Shown: in pieces, positions 1 through 6,048 of the stretch | How the letters are laid out: the number at the start of each line of letters is the position of its first letter | Position numbering within the stretch: the first letter of the stretch is position 1 | NCBI GenBank assembly: GCA_900549245.1 | Contig: URNQ01000031.1 | Coordinates: 1-12,726 of the forward strand | DNA from: an uncultured Collinsella sp. | GTDB lineage: Bacteria > Actinomycetota > Coriobacteriia > Coriobacteriales > Coriobacteriaceae | DNA: 12,726 nucleotides | Direction: 5' to 3' | The notes under the pieces: model-generated | Database searches by the model: none | What the model was told of the DNA's origin: nothing | Seen by the model: only the letters and a program-made list of their open reading frames with translations | Made by a program: the position numbers and the translations under genes

Positions 1-663
1 AAAAGCTCCCGGCAGGGGATATGCGGGCTGCTCCGTCTCGGGCCGCACGGCAGCACCGCGCCCGCCGGCGCGTTCGATTTCCTGCACGCGTTTAGGATCC
101 AGGCTTACCGTAACCACGGTGCCGTTGCCCATGTTGTCCTCGATGGACACGGCCCCGCCGGCGTTTTCCAAATACTCCTGCACCATGGGAAACCCTGCTC
201 CGGTTCCACGGATATAGCGCTTCATCTTGCTGTTTGCGCTGGTAACGCCAAAGTCGAAAGCGCGCTCCTTGTCGTCGATGCCGGGTCCTTGATCAGCAAA
301 GCGGATGGTGTCTCCGCCGTCCAGAATCGAGATGATGGGCTCGGCAAAGTGCGCGTGGATAAAGTTTTCGACAATCTCGCGGATGACCATGAGCGAGATA
401 TGGCCACCTTGTTCTTTCATGCACTGGTAGACGGTGTTGGTCGTCTCTTCCAAATACGTGCGGACATCTTGCGGATCAATGACGATCACACGCGGTGTCG
501 ACAGCATGTCGTCATAGACGGCGATGCGCGCGGCGTACATGACTTTTGGCGCCTGCGTGGTCGTCTGCTCGCCTTCCTCACGCTCTTCGCGCACGCCGGT
601 GATGTGCTCGTTGTCGGGTGCCGGGTCTCCGGAATCGACCATGGTGTAAAAGTCGTCAGACAT
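1..663 (-). CDS. GHKL/HATPase_c-type ATP-binding protein, C-terminus cut by window edge
   Basis: 221 codons are open from ATG 663-661 to the left edge with no stop, so the C-terminus is missing. The fold is recognisable from ATP-site boxes of the histidine-kinase/gyrase/anti-sigma ATPase superfamily. The N-box is near residues 95-104 (REIVENFIHA, with E96/E99, N100, H103). The G1 box is DQGPG at 124-128, the G2 box RGTGAGF at 152-158, and a GT pair lies at 181-182. Residues 1-40 are acidic and low in complexity. No HisKA/DHp phospho-acceptor domain, membrane segment or receiver is visible, so a sensor kinase is unlikely. A cytoplasmic stand-alone ATPase, such as an anti-sigma-like kinase, fits better. 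The substrate is unknown. The start has only a weak Shine-Dalgarno (GAGCGG). The gene is divergent from rpmH across a candidate origin region. The superfamily call is firm; the function is not assigned. Confidence 0.8.
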   Translation of the reverse strand, partial: MSDDFYTMVDSGDPAPDNEHITGVREEREEGEQTTTQAPKVMYAARIAVYDDMLSTPRVIVIDPQDVRTYLEETTNTVYQCMKEQGGHISLMVIREIVENFIHAHFAEPIISILDGGDTIRFADQGPGIDDKERAFDFGVTSANSKMKRYIRGTGAGFPMVQEYLENAGGAVSIEDNMGNGTVVTVSLDPKRVQEIERAGGRGAAVRPETEQPAYPLPGAF

Positions 664-696
664 GCCGCTCGCAATCTTTCAAAAGGTTTCGAACAA

Positions 697-725
697 ATAG
701 TAGCTCACCGTGCAATGTTTCTCAT
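697..725 (-). promoter_or_regulatory. Possible promoter of the left-hand ATPase gene
   Basis: On the minus strand there is a -10-like TACTAT (702-697) and a -35-like ATGAGA (725-720, 4 of 6 matches to TTGACA) separated by 17 bases. This would start transcription about 25-30 bases before ATG 663. It lies next to the repeat cluster at 731-834, so whatever binds there could affect it. It is supported by consensus match only. Confidence 0.3.
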
Positions 726-906
726 CTTTCGACAACTTTTCAAAACCTGTTGAAAACTTTGGAAAACGGACGAAAAGTTCTCAACATTGCCAACATGACC
801 TGTTGAAAACTCGATGAAATATCGTGAAAAGTTGCCATGCACCGCTAAATCGAGCTCGGCTTATGGGGGAACCGTGTGAACTGCGCAACCTTTTACCTTT
901 GATTTC

Positions 907-936
907 TTGACATTTGAACATTGATTTCCCTACAAT
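907..936 (+). promoter_or_regulatory. Strong sigma70-type promoter for rpmH-rnpA
   Basis: There is a perfect -35 TTGACA at 907-912, an 18-base spacer, and a near-perfect -10 TACAAT at 931-936. Transcription would begin near 943, giving a leader of about 65 bases before rpmH. This is the best promoter in the window, as expected for a highly expressed ribosomal protein gene. Confidence 0.8.
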
Positions 937-962
937 CTTCAAGCTCACGTGTCTATATCTGC

Positions 963-980
963 GTCCGCGCCCCCGCGGAC
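963..980 (+). promoter_or_regulatory. GC-rich hairpin in the rpmH leader
   Basis: GTCCGC (963-968) and GCGGAC (975-980) form a perfect 6-base-pair stem with a C-rich 6-base loop. It lies in the predicted 5' leader, 14 bases upstream of the Shine-Dalgarno. No U-tract follows, so it is not an intrinsic terminator. It could stabilise the mRNA or be a protein site, but neither is shown. Confidence 0.4.
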
Positions 981-1008
981 ACTCGAAATGCAGCAGGAGG
1001 AACTTAAG

Positions 1009-1143
1009 ATGAAGCGTACGTATCAGCCTAATAAGCGTAAGCGTGCCAAGACCCATGGCTTCCGTGCCCGTATGGCCGCTAAGGGTGGTCGTGCCGTGCT
1101 CGCCCGTCGTCGCGCCAAGGGCCGCAAGCGTCTCACTGTCTAG
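1009..1143 (+). CDS. rpmH: 50S ribosomal protein L34
   Basis: A 44-residue, highly basic protein that begins MKRTYQPNKRKRAKTHGFR and carries the RMAAKGGRAVLARRRAKGRK core, a full-length match to bacterial L34. It is a late-assembling component of the large ribosomal subunit that contacts 23S rRNA. ATG 1009 is chosen over the longer in-frame GTG at 949 because AGGAGGA sits at 995-1001, 7 bases upstream, and the family starts exactly with MKRT. It is the first gene of the rpmH-rnpA-yidD-yidC-jag series and is driven by the promoter at 907-936. Next to a probable origin its gene dosage would be high, which suits a ribosomal protein. Confidence 0.98.
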   Translation: MKRTYQPNKRKRAKTHGFRARMAAKGGRAVLARRRAKGRKRLTV

Positions 1144-1163
1144 CAGCGATACACACATCTCGC

Positions 1164-1502
1164 ATGAAGACTATTAAGTCTCGGCAAGATTTCGAGCATG
1201 TGTTCAGTCAGGGGCGTCGTTTCAATCACCCTCTGATTCGAATGACCATATGTGAATCGGTTGGCGAAGGCGACTCCGGAAGGGTCGCCTTCGTTGGTGC
1301 TAAACGGCTCGGTTGTGCTGTCGTGCGCAACCGTTCTAAGCGTGTGATGCGCGAGGCCGCCCGCAGCTGTGGATTTCCCGTTGCGGGTTATGACATCATC
1401 TTGTTCGCAACTCCCAAGACGAGGGTTTCTTCGCCTCAGGAGATGGACAATGCATTGCGTTCGCTTATGAAACGCGCCGGCGTTGCCGGGGAGGAGCGAT
1501 GA
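1164..1502 (+). CDS. rnpA: Ribonuclease P protein component
   Basis: A 112-residue basic protein, normal length for RnpA. It binds the catalytic RNase P RNA and helps position the 5' leader of precursor tRNA. The family signature is visible as RNRSKRVMRE at 55-64, following AFVGAKRLG at 42-50, and the aromatic N-terminal region includes F10, F14 and F20. It begins 20 bases after the rpmH stop. No clear Shine-Dalgarno precedes ATG 1164, so translation probably depends on coupling to the heavily translated rpmH or is deliberately weak. RnpA is needed in far lower amounts than L34, so this fits. The stop overlaps the yidD start (ATGA). The identification is secure from sequence. Confidence 0.97.
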   Translation: MKTIKSRQDFEHVFSQGRRFNHPLIRMTICESVGEGDSGRVAFVGAKRLGCAVVRNRSKRVMREAARSCGFPVAGYDIILFATPKTRVSSPQEMDNALRSLMKRAGVAGEER

Positions 1503-1723
1503 GCAATCACGTTTTGCGACGTGTTGCCATCGCTCCTATTCGCATATATCAACAGGTTATTTCGCCCTTATTGCCTGACGCCTGCATTTATTACCCAACG
1601 TGCTCGCAATACGCCGTCCAGGCGATTGAGAAGTACGGTGTTTTGAGAGGCTGCTGGCTTGCCGTGAGGCGCATCGCTCGCTGCAATCCCCTGCACGTCG
1701 GCGGTTATGACCCTGTGCCCTAG
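1499..1723 (+). CDS. yidD: Membrane protein insertion efficiency factor YidD
   Basis: A 74-residue protein with the full YidD (DUF37) pattern: an amphipathic N-terminal segment (APIRIYQQVISPLLP, about 12-26), then CIYYPTCSQYA with three Cys/Tyr-rich conserved positions (about 28-39), and the C-terminal RCNPLHVGGYDPVP (61-74). The family associates with the inner face of the membrane and aids YidC-dependent insertion; its exact mechanism is not settled. The start codon shares ATGA with the rnpA stop, so translation is probably coupled. The position between rnpA and yidC is the usual one in bacteria. The GGYDPVP end shows the gene is complete. Confidence 0.97.
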   Translation: MSNHVLRRVAIAPIRIYQQVISPLLPDACIYYPTCSQYAVQAIEKYGVLRGCWLAVRRIARCNPLHVGGYDPVP

Positions 1724-1752
1724 CGGGCACTCGCTATCGGAGGAAAACTTAC

Positions 1753-2523
1753 ATGTGGGATTGGATCGTTAACATCCTTTTCGAGCTGCTCAAGCTCATC
1801 CAGACCTTTGCGGTCGACTGGGGCCTGTCCATCATCATCCTGGTGGTCATCATCCGTCTGCTGCTGACGCCGCTTATGCTCAAGTCGACTAAGTCGACGG
1901 CACGCATGCAGGTGCTGCAGCCCAAGATGCTCGAGATCCAGGAGCGCTATGCCGACGATCCCCAGCGTCAGGCCGAGGAAATGCAGAAGTTCTACAGCGA
2001 GAACAAGTTCAACCCGATGGCTGGTTGTCTGCCGCTGTTGATTCAGATGCCTGTCCTGTTCGCCCTATTTACGCTGCTGCGTAACCTGCCGGACTACTTT
2101 AACGACGGCACGTTCTCGTTCTTTAATATTCTGCCCGACCTGACCACCACGCCGAGTGCCTCCTTTGCCGATGGCTTTATGGTCGCGCTGCCTGCGCTGG
2201 TCTGCCTGATCCTGTTCGCTGTCCTGACCCTGATTCCGCAGCTCTATATGTCGCGCAATCAGACCGGCCAGCAGGCTCAGAGCATGCGTATGATGGCCGT
2301 TGTCATGACGGTCATGATGCTTTGGATGGGCTGGAGCCTTCCCGTTGGTGTTCTGCTGTACTACGACGTCTCGTCTGCTTGGCAGGTTATCCAGCAGATT
2401 TTTGTGACGCAGAAGGTCATCGACAAGGCGAAGGCCGACGAGGAGGAGCGCCTTAAGAACGCGCCGCTGCAGGTTGAGGTCATTCGTCGCGAGAAGAAGC
2501 CGCGCCCGCACAAGAAGAAGTAG
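1753..2523 (+). CDS. yidC: Membrane protein insertase YidC/Oxa1/Alb3 family
   Basis: A 256-residue polytopic membrane protein that inserts and folds membrane proteins, alone or with SecYEG. Hydrophobic segments lie at about 22-43, 90-112, 142-165 and 177-203. The first holds the conserved groove arginine (R35 in VIIRLLLTP), and the cytoplasmic loop at about 50-88 is charged and helical. NPMAGCLPLLIQMPVLFALF (87-106) is the most diagnostic stretch. The tail is very basic (KKPRPHKKK). The large periplasmic domain of Gram-negative YidC is absent, as in Gram-positive homologues. No lipobox signal peptide is visible, unlike B. subtilis SpoIIIJ. GGAGGA at 1739-1744 lies 8 bases before ATG 1753. It is downstream of yidD and upstream of jag, the common order. 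Confidence 0.96.
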   Translation: MWDWIVNILFELLKLIQTFAVDWGLSIIILVVIIRLLLTPLMLKSTKSTARMQVLQPKMLEIQERYADDPQRQAEEMQKFYSENKFNPMAGCLPLLIQMPVLFALFTLLRNLPDYFNDGTFSFFNILPDLTTTPSASFADGFMVALPALVCLILFAVLTLIPQLYMSRNQTGQQAQSMRMMAVVMTVMMLWMGWSLPVGVLLYYDVSSAWQVIQQIFVTQKVIDKAKADEEERLKNAPLQVEVIRREKKPRPHKKK

Positions 2524-2540
2524 CGGGATATCAATCTTAT

Positions 2541-2552
2541 TTAGGTACCTAA
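2541..2552. repeat. 12-base perfect palindrome TTAGGTACCTAA, copy 1
   Basis: It lies in the 44-base gap between yidC and jag, a few bases upstream of the jag Shine-Dalgarno. The palindrome plus the following C recurs exactly at 6045-6057. In RNA it could form only a short hairpin with almost no loop, so a dimeric DNA-binding protein or chance is more likely than an RNA structure. Confidence 0.6.
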
Positions 2553-2567
2553 CTTTTGGAGTACGTT

Positions 2568-3137
2568 ATGTCTGAAGAGATCATCGAGGATATGCTTGAG
2601 GAGGTTGCCCCGCAGGTCGCGGGCGATTATCCCGAGATTGCACAGCGCTACAAGGCCGGTGAAGAGCTGACCGACGAGGAGCTCGACACCATTGCCGATG
2701 TCGCGATTTCCATCCTGCGTTCCATCCTTTCGCACTTCGATGCCGCCAACTCTCCTATCGATGAGTATGAGGGCGACGAGGGTGAGCTGATTCTGGATGT
2801 AACGGCTCCCGACCTTGCTGTTCTCATTGGCCGTCATGGTCGCACCCTTGATGCCCTTCAGGTTATGTTCTCTTTGCTAGTGAGCCGCAAGCTTGGCTTT
2901 AGGTATCCGGTTGTAGTGGACGTCGAGGGATACAAGAGCCGCCGTCAGGACAAGGTTGCCTCCATGGCTCAGTCTGCAGCCGAGCGTGCCATCCGCACTC
3001 ATAAGAGTGTTTCGCTTCCGCCCATGAATGCCTATGAGCGTCGACTGGTTCACATTGCACTTCGTGGCAATGATGCCGTCGATACTCATTCTGAGGGTTC
3101 TGACCCTGATCGCCATGTGGTGATTGTTGCTCGATAA
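2568..3137 (+). CDS. jag: RNA-binding protein KhpB/Jag (KH and R3H domains)
   Basis: A 189-residue protein. An acidic, helical N-terminal region (1-70) is followed by a KH domain with its GxxG loop GRHG at 88-91, then a C-terminal R3H domain with the Arg-x3-His signature (R158 to H162). Homologues (KhpB, also EloR or Jag) bind RNA, often together with KhpA, and affect cell elongation and division in Gram-positives. The gene commonly follows yidC, as here. ATG 2568 is preferred to the in-frame TTG at 2556 because GGAG at 2558-2561 lies 6 bases upstream. The classical Jag-N domain is not obvious; the N-terminus looks like the shorter actinobacterial form. A strong terminator follows 18 bases after the stop, closing the first operon. 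Confidence 0.93.
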   Translation: MSEEIIEDMLEEVAPQVAGDYPEIAQRYKAGEELTDEELDTIADVAISILRSILSHFDAANSPIDEYEGDEGELILDVTAPDLAVLIGRHGRTLDALQVMFSLLVSRKLGFRYPVVVDVEGYKSRRQDKVASMAQSAAERAIRTHKSVSLPPMNAYERRLVHIALRGNDAVDTHSEGSDPDRHVVIVAR

Positions 3138-3155
3138 TCTGCTCGAGCTTATGCT

Positions 3156-3187
3156 AAGGGGACGTGGTTTCCACGTCCCCTTTTTTT
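3156..3187 (+). terminator. Intrinsic terminator after jag
   Basis: A perfect 12-base-pair stem, AAGGGGACGTGG (3156-3167) with CCACGTCCCCTT (3171-3182), has a 3-base loop and runs directly into a T-tract ending at 3187. This is a textbook terminator and separates the rpmH-jag series from rsmG-parAB. Some read-through into rsmG remains possible. Confidence 0.95.
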
Positions 3188-3233
3188 GTCAAAAGTTCTC
3201 GATACTCTGATTTTTGTCAGAAAGGAGCTTTCG

Positions 3234-3971
3234 TTGTTAGTACTTACTGATCAGCAGGCTGACAAGATGTTGAGTCGTCTAACTTCTTATTGCAAAGAGT
3301 ATTCCTTGAGCGTAACTGATGTTGAGCTGAGGAAATGTATTCAGCATTTGGATTTGGTTCTGGAATCAAATAAGACAACCAATCTCACACGTATTCTTAA
3401 CGTAGAAGATGCTGCAGTGCTTCATATCCTCGACTCACTTGTGTTGCTCCCCTATATCAATAAGGCTCCTGAGGGAGCTTTGCTCGATATGGGAACAGGT
3501 GCGGGCTTCCCAGGTATTCCTTTAACCATAACCACGCATCGTAAAGCTACTTATATTGACTCTGTTGGCAAGAAGGTTGATGCTGTCAATTCTTTTGTTC
3601 ATGCTCTTGGATTGAAACATGCTCATGCGGTCCATGATCGTCTTGAAGAATATGCTCGAAGCCATAAGAAGCAGTTCTCTGTCGTAACTGCCCGCGCACT
3701 GGCTCCTCTACCGATTCTTGTTGAGTATGCAGCTCCGTTCCTCAAGGATGGAGGGCTATTTGTTATCACCAAGGGCAATCCTTCGGATGAGGAGCTTGCT
3801 TCCGGCATGTCAGCAGCTAAGATTTGTGGCTTCACTTTGCTTCTGAATGACGCAATCGATTTGCCTGAGGGCTTGGGCCATAGAGAGTTCATTGTTCTTA
3901 AGAAGAGTCATCCAGCATCCGTTTCATTGCCTCGTGCAAATGGCATGGCAAAGAAGAATCCGCTTGCTTAG
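3234..3971 (+). CDS. rsmG: 16S rRNA (guanine-527-N7)-methyltransferase RsmG/GidB
   Basis: A 245-residue Rossmann-type methyltransferase that uses S-adenosylmethionine to methylate G527 of 16S rRNA in the small subunit. The SAM site is DMGTGAGFPG at 85-94. Other family marks are NKTTNLTRI (46-54), HILDSL (64-69), ARALAPLPILVEYAAPFLKDGG spanning 153-174, and the C-terminal RANGMAKKNPL. TTG 3234 is chosen because AAAGGAG (3221-3227) sits 6 bases upstream. The longer in-frame TTG at 3186 lies in the terminator T-tract and has no ribosome site. A weak -35-like TTGTCA at 3186-3191 might serve a promoter, but no good -10 is seen. Base composition looks distinctly AT-rich (22 of 60 G+C at 3541-3600). 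It lies upstream of parS and parAB, the classic gidB-parA-parB order. Confidence 0.94.
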   Translation: MLVLTDQQADKMLSRLTSYCKEYSLSVTDVELRKCIQHLDLVLESNKTTNLTRILNVEDAAVLHILDSLVLLPYINKAPEGALLDMGTGAGFPGIPLTITTHRKATYIDSVGKKVDAVNSFVHALGLKHAHAVHDRLEEYARSHKKQFSVVTARALAPLPILVEYAAPFLKDGGLFVITKGNPSDEELASGMSAAKICGFTLLLNDAIDLPEGLGHREFIVLKKSHPASVSLPRANGMAKKNPLA

Positions 3972-3972
3972 A

Positions 3973-3988
3973 TGTTTCACGTGAAACA
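3973..3988. promoter_or_regulatory. parS site 1 (perfect)
   Basis: TGTTTCACGTGAAACA, a perfect 16-base palindrome identical to the conserved bacterial parS consensus bound by ParB. With flanking A and T the palindrome extends to 18 bases (3972-3989). It begins one base after the rsmG stop codon. ParB would load here and spread in a CTP-dependent way along neighbouring DNA. Confidence 0.95.
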
Positions 3989-4011
3989 TAATGGATACTA
4001 ACAACTTGCGG

Positions 4012-4027
4012 TGTTTCACGTGAAACA
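4012..4027. promoter_or_regulatory. parS site 2 (perfect)
   Basis: A second identical TGTTTCACGTGAAACA. Its centre is exactly 39 bases from that of site 1. It is the middle copy of the triplet in the rsmG-parA gap. Confidence 0.95.
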
Positions 4028-4050
4028 TGGCGGTTGATATCGAATCGGAA

Positions 4051-4066
4051 TGTTTCACGTGAAACA
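4051..4066. promoter_or_regulatory. parS site 3 (perfect)
   Basis: A third identical TGTTTCACGTGAAACA, again 39 bases centre to centre from site 2 and 40 bases before the parA start. With flanking A and T it extends to 18 bases (4050-4067). Its closeness to the parA start suggests that ParB occupancy could repress parAB; this is inference. Confidence 0.95.
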
Positions 4067-4105
4067 TCCTCCGTTTGACAGCTTTAATACACACCAGGAG
4101 GGACC

Positions 4106-4906
4106 GTGGGATTTCGCGACGTTAAGCGTTCTAAGAACGCAAAGGACACGCGTATCATTGCAATCATCAATCAAAAAGGCGGCGTCGGTAAGTCAACGAC
4201 GGCTGTAAACCTTGCAGCAGCACTGGGTGAGCAGGGTCGTAAGACACTGATTGTCGATTTTGATCCGCAGGGAAACAGTACAAGTGGATTTGGAATTGAA
4301 AAAGAAGACCTTGATCACTGCATCTATGATGCATTGTTGAATGATGTGCCGGCAGAATCGCTTGTTCTTGATACAAATTGCAAAAAGGTATTCGTAATTC
4401 CAGCTACGATTCAGCTTGCAGGTGCCGAAATTGAGCTCGTAAGCGCAATTGCTCGTGAAACCCGCCTCAAAGATTTGCTTGAGCCGATTCAGGACGAGTT
4501 CGATTTTATTTTCATTGACTGTCCTCCTTCGCTCGGCCTGCTTACTATCAATGCCTTGAGCGCAGCAGACAGCGTTTTGATTCCGATCCAGTGCGAGTAC
4601 TACGCACTCGAGGGCGTTACGAAGCTGCTAGAGTCAATGAAGATGGTCAAATCACGTCTGAACAAGGGCTTAGACACCTATGGTGTGCTTATGACCATGT
4701 ATGACTCGCGTACTTCTCTATCGAATCAGGTTGTTGAGGAGGTTCAATCGTATTTTGGTGATAAGGCATTTAAGACGCTGATTCCCCGTACGGTTAAAAT
4801 CTCTGAAGCTCCGTCTTTTGGAGAACCGGTAATTACCTATGCACCTCAAAACAAGGGTGCAAAAGCGTATATGAACCTTGCAAAAGAGGTGATCAAGCGT
4901 GCCTAG
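4106..4906 (+). CDS. parA: Chromosome partitioning ATPase ParA/Soj
   Basis: A 266-residue ParA/MinD-type ATPase. The deviant Walker A box is KGGVGKST at 24-31 (both lysines present), Walker A' is DFDPQGN at 51-57, and Walker B is FIFIDCPPS at 134-142. The C-terminal KISEAPSFGEP (231-241) is typical of chromosomal Soj proteins. ParA binds non-specific DNA as an ATP dimer and is released when ParB stimulates hydrolysis, moving the origin region. There is no N-terminal helix-turn-helix as in plasmid F/P1 ParA, so this is the short chromosomal type. The GTG start at 4106 follows AGGAGG at 4096-4101 with a short 4-base gap. A TTGACA at 4075-4080 has no matching -10. The last 8 bases overlap parB. 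Confidence 0.97.
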   Translation: MGFRDVKRSKNAKDTRIIAIINQKGGVGKSTTAVNLAAALGEQGRKTLIVDFDPQGNSTSGFGIEKEDLDHCIYDALLNDVPAESLVLDTNCKKVFVIPATIQLAGAEIELVSAIARETRLKDLLEPIQDEFDFIFIDCPPSLGLLTINALSAADSVLIPIQCEYYALEGVTKLLESMKMVKSRLNKGLDTYGVLMTMYDSRTSLSNQVVEEVQSYFGDKAFKTLIPRTVKISEAPSFGEPVITYAPQNKGAKAYMNLAKEVIKRA

Positions 4907-5804
4907 TGCAAAGAAACGTGGCGGATTGGGGCGTGGACTCAGTGCTTTGGTCTCTGAGGCCGAGTATGAGACCGGTGGTTCGTCCGCATCTGCTTCAAAT
5001 GCCGCATCTGAAACAAAACTACCTATTGAGGATATCGTTCCCAACCCGAATCAACCGCGAATTCACTTTAATGAAACTGAACTTCGCGAGTTGAGCGAGT
5101 CAATCCAAGAACATGGCGTTTTGCAGCCGCTCTTGGTTCGCAAGCATGGAAACGGCTATGAGATCATCGCTGGTGAGCGTCGTTACCAGGCGTCAAAGCT
5201 TGCTGGTCTTGAGGAACTGCCTGTCATCATTAAAGATGTTAATGATGAAGAGATGCTGGCTCTTGCTCTTATCGAAAACCTTCAGCGTTCTGATCTGAAT
5301 CCCGTCGAAGAGGCTAAGGGCTATCGCCAGCTCATCGATGCTAGCGGTATGACCCAGGAGGCATTGTCGAAGGCCGTAAGCAAGTCACGCTCTGCAATTA
5401 CAAACTCGCTGCGCCTTCTCGATCTCCCCGAAGTAGTTCAGCAGATGATTTTTGAGGGTAAACTTACTGCTGGACATGCGCGTGCGATTCTTGCAGTTCC
5501 CTATGAGGACGCGCGAATTCGACTTGCAGAGAAGGTTGTTGCAGAGGGCCTGTCCGTAAGAGCGACAGAAAATCTTGCTCCATTGTTTTCTGCCGGAGAG
5601 ACGCCTAAGACGCCGAGGCCTGCAACGCCTCAGTCTTTTAAAAAGGCTGCGCGTGTACTTCGTCAGGTATTTAATACCAACGTGCGCGTGAAAAGCTCGC
5701 GTGGAAAGAATAAGATTGAGATTGAGTTTAAAGACGAGGAAGAGCTCTCTCGTATTCTTGGTGAAATGATTCAGTTTGATCAAGGAGGCCAAGATGAGGA
5801 ATAA
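4899..5804 (+). CDS. parB: Chromosome partitioning protein ParB/Spo0J
   Basis: A 301-residue ParB. The basic N-terminal peptide RGGLGRGLSALV (7-18) is the type that stimulates ParA. The ParB/Srx CTPase domain has the arginine box GERRYQA at 92-98 and ENLQR at 126-130. The central helix-turn-helix at about 151-177 reads parS, and a linker near 230-247 rich in Pro and Thr leads to a C-terminal dimerisation domain. It presumably binds the three parS sites at 3973-4066 and recruits SMC. GTG 4899 lies inside the end of parA, 7 bases after AGAGGTGA (4884-4891), so the two genes are translationally coupled. Its own end overlaps the next small gene by 11 bases. All key motifs are intact. Confidence 0.97.
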   Translation: MPSAKKRGGLGRGLSALVSEAEYETGGSSASASNAASETKLPIEDIVPNPNQPRIHFNETELRELSESIQEHGVLQPLLVRKHGNGYEIIAGERRYQASKLAGLEELPVIIKDVNDEEMLALALIENLQRSDLNPVEEAKGYRQLIDASGMTQEALSKAVSKSRSAITNSLRLLDLPEVVQQMIFEGKLTAGHARAILAVPYEDARIRLAEKVVAEGLSVRATENLAPLFSAGETPKTPRPATPQSFKKAARVLRQVFNTNVRVKSSRGKNKIEIEFKDEEELSRILGEMIQFDQGGQDEE

Positions 5805-6048
5805 GATTTTAACTGCGATTGCATTGGTGACGACTGTCGCGGCCGGTGCCTTTGCTGGCTATAAGATCGCGACAGACGATGAACTTCGAGGTCGTTTGCT
5901 TCGTGGTGCGCAAGATATTGTCGATACTTCCAAGAAGAAACTGGATGTTATGACAGAAGATGTTGCCATGCGCACTGCTCAGGTAACGAAAAATCCAAGG
6001 ATTAATCAAGGTTGGGTTAGCAACCAATGGGAAAATGTAGGCTATTAG
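5794..6048 (+). CDS. Small single-pass membrane protein coupled to parB
   Basis: An 84-residue protein of unknown function. Residues 5-25 form a hydrophobic, Ala/Gly-rich segment after a short basic N-terminus, most likely one membrane anchor rather than a cleaved signal peptide because no good cleavage site with processed tail is evident. Residues 28-65 are charged and likely helical, and 66-84 are polar with two Trp. The layout resembles YtxH-like small proteins, but I do not recognise a family. AAGGAGG (5782-5788) inside parB lies 5 bases before ATG 5794, and 11 bases overlap parB, so translation is coupled. A terminator follows, making this the last gene of the par operon. A link between origin and membrane is possible but unproven. 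Confidence 0.82.
   Translation: MRNKILTAIALVTTVAAGAFAGYKIATDDELRGRLLRGAQDIVDTSKKKLDVMTEDVAMRTAQVTKNPRINQGWVSNQWENVGY

Larger units (their letters stand above)
664..1008. other. 345-base intergenic region, candidate origin/DnaA-box cluster
   Basis: This non-coding stretch lies between the divergent ATPase gene and rpmH. Bases 731-834 are rich in short repeats. TGTTGAAAA occurs at 748-756 and 801-809, inside an identical 13-mer starting at 746 and 799, 53 bases apart. On the opposite strand this reads TTTTCAACA, a 7 of 9 match to the DnaA box TTATCCACA. TTCTCAACA at 778-786 is another 7 of 9 match. A second motif, GAAAAGTT followed by G or C, occurs at 772-780 and 826-834 and inverted at 733-741. 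In many bacteria oriC lies beside rpmH, which makes an origin function plausible. No canonical DnaA box is present and dnaA is not in the window, so this is inference. The rpmH promoter and leader fill the rest. Confidence 0.45.

Noticed and set aside
289..753. A 154-codon plus-strand frame over the left-hand ATPase gene
   Set aside because: The minus-strand frame carries intact ATP-binding boxes; this one is its shadow and runs into the repeat region.
949..1008. Longer rpmH start at GTG 949
   Set aside because: It would lie almost at the transcription start and add residues absent from L34; ATG 1009 has a strong ribosome site.
781..1158. A minus-strand frame of 125 codons across the rpmH promoter and gene
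   Set aside because: It is antisense to L34 and crosses a strong promoter; there is no ribosome site or domain.
3186..3233. Longer rsmG start at TTG 3186
   Set aside because: That codon is in the T-tract of the jag terminator and has no Shine-Dalgarno; TTG 3234 has AAAGGAG at the right distance.
3973..4066. The parS triplet as a short CRISPR-like array or phage attachment repeats
   Set aside because: The repeat unit is a 16-base perfect palindrome matching parS, the spacers are 23 bases, and no cas or integrase genes are near.
4075..4088. TTGACA (4075-4080) and TTTAAT (4083-4088) as a parA promoter
   Set aside because: The two hexamers are only two bases apart, so they cannot act together, and neither has a good partner at 16-18 bases.
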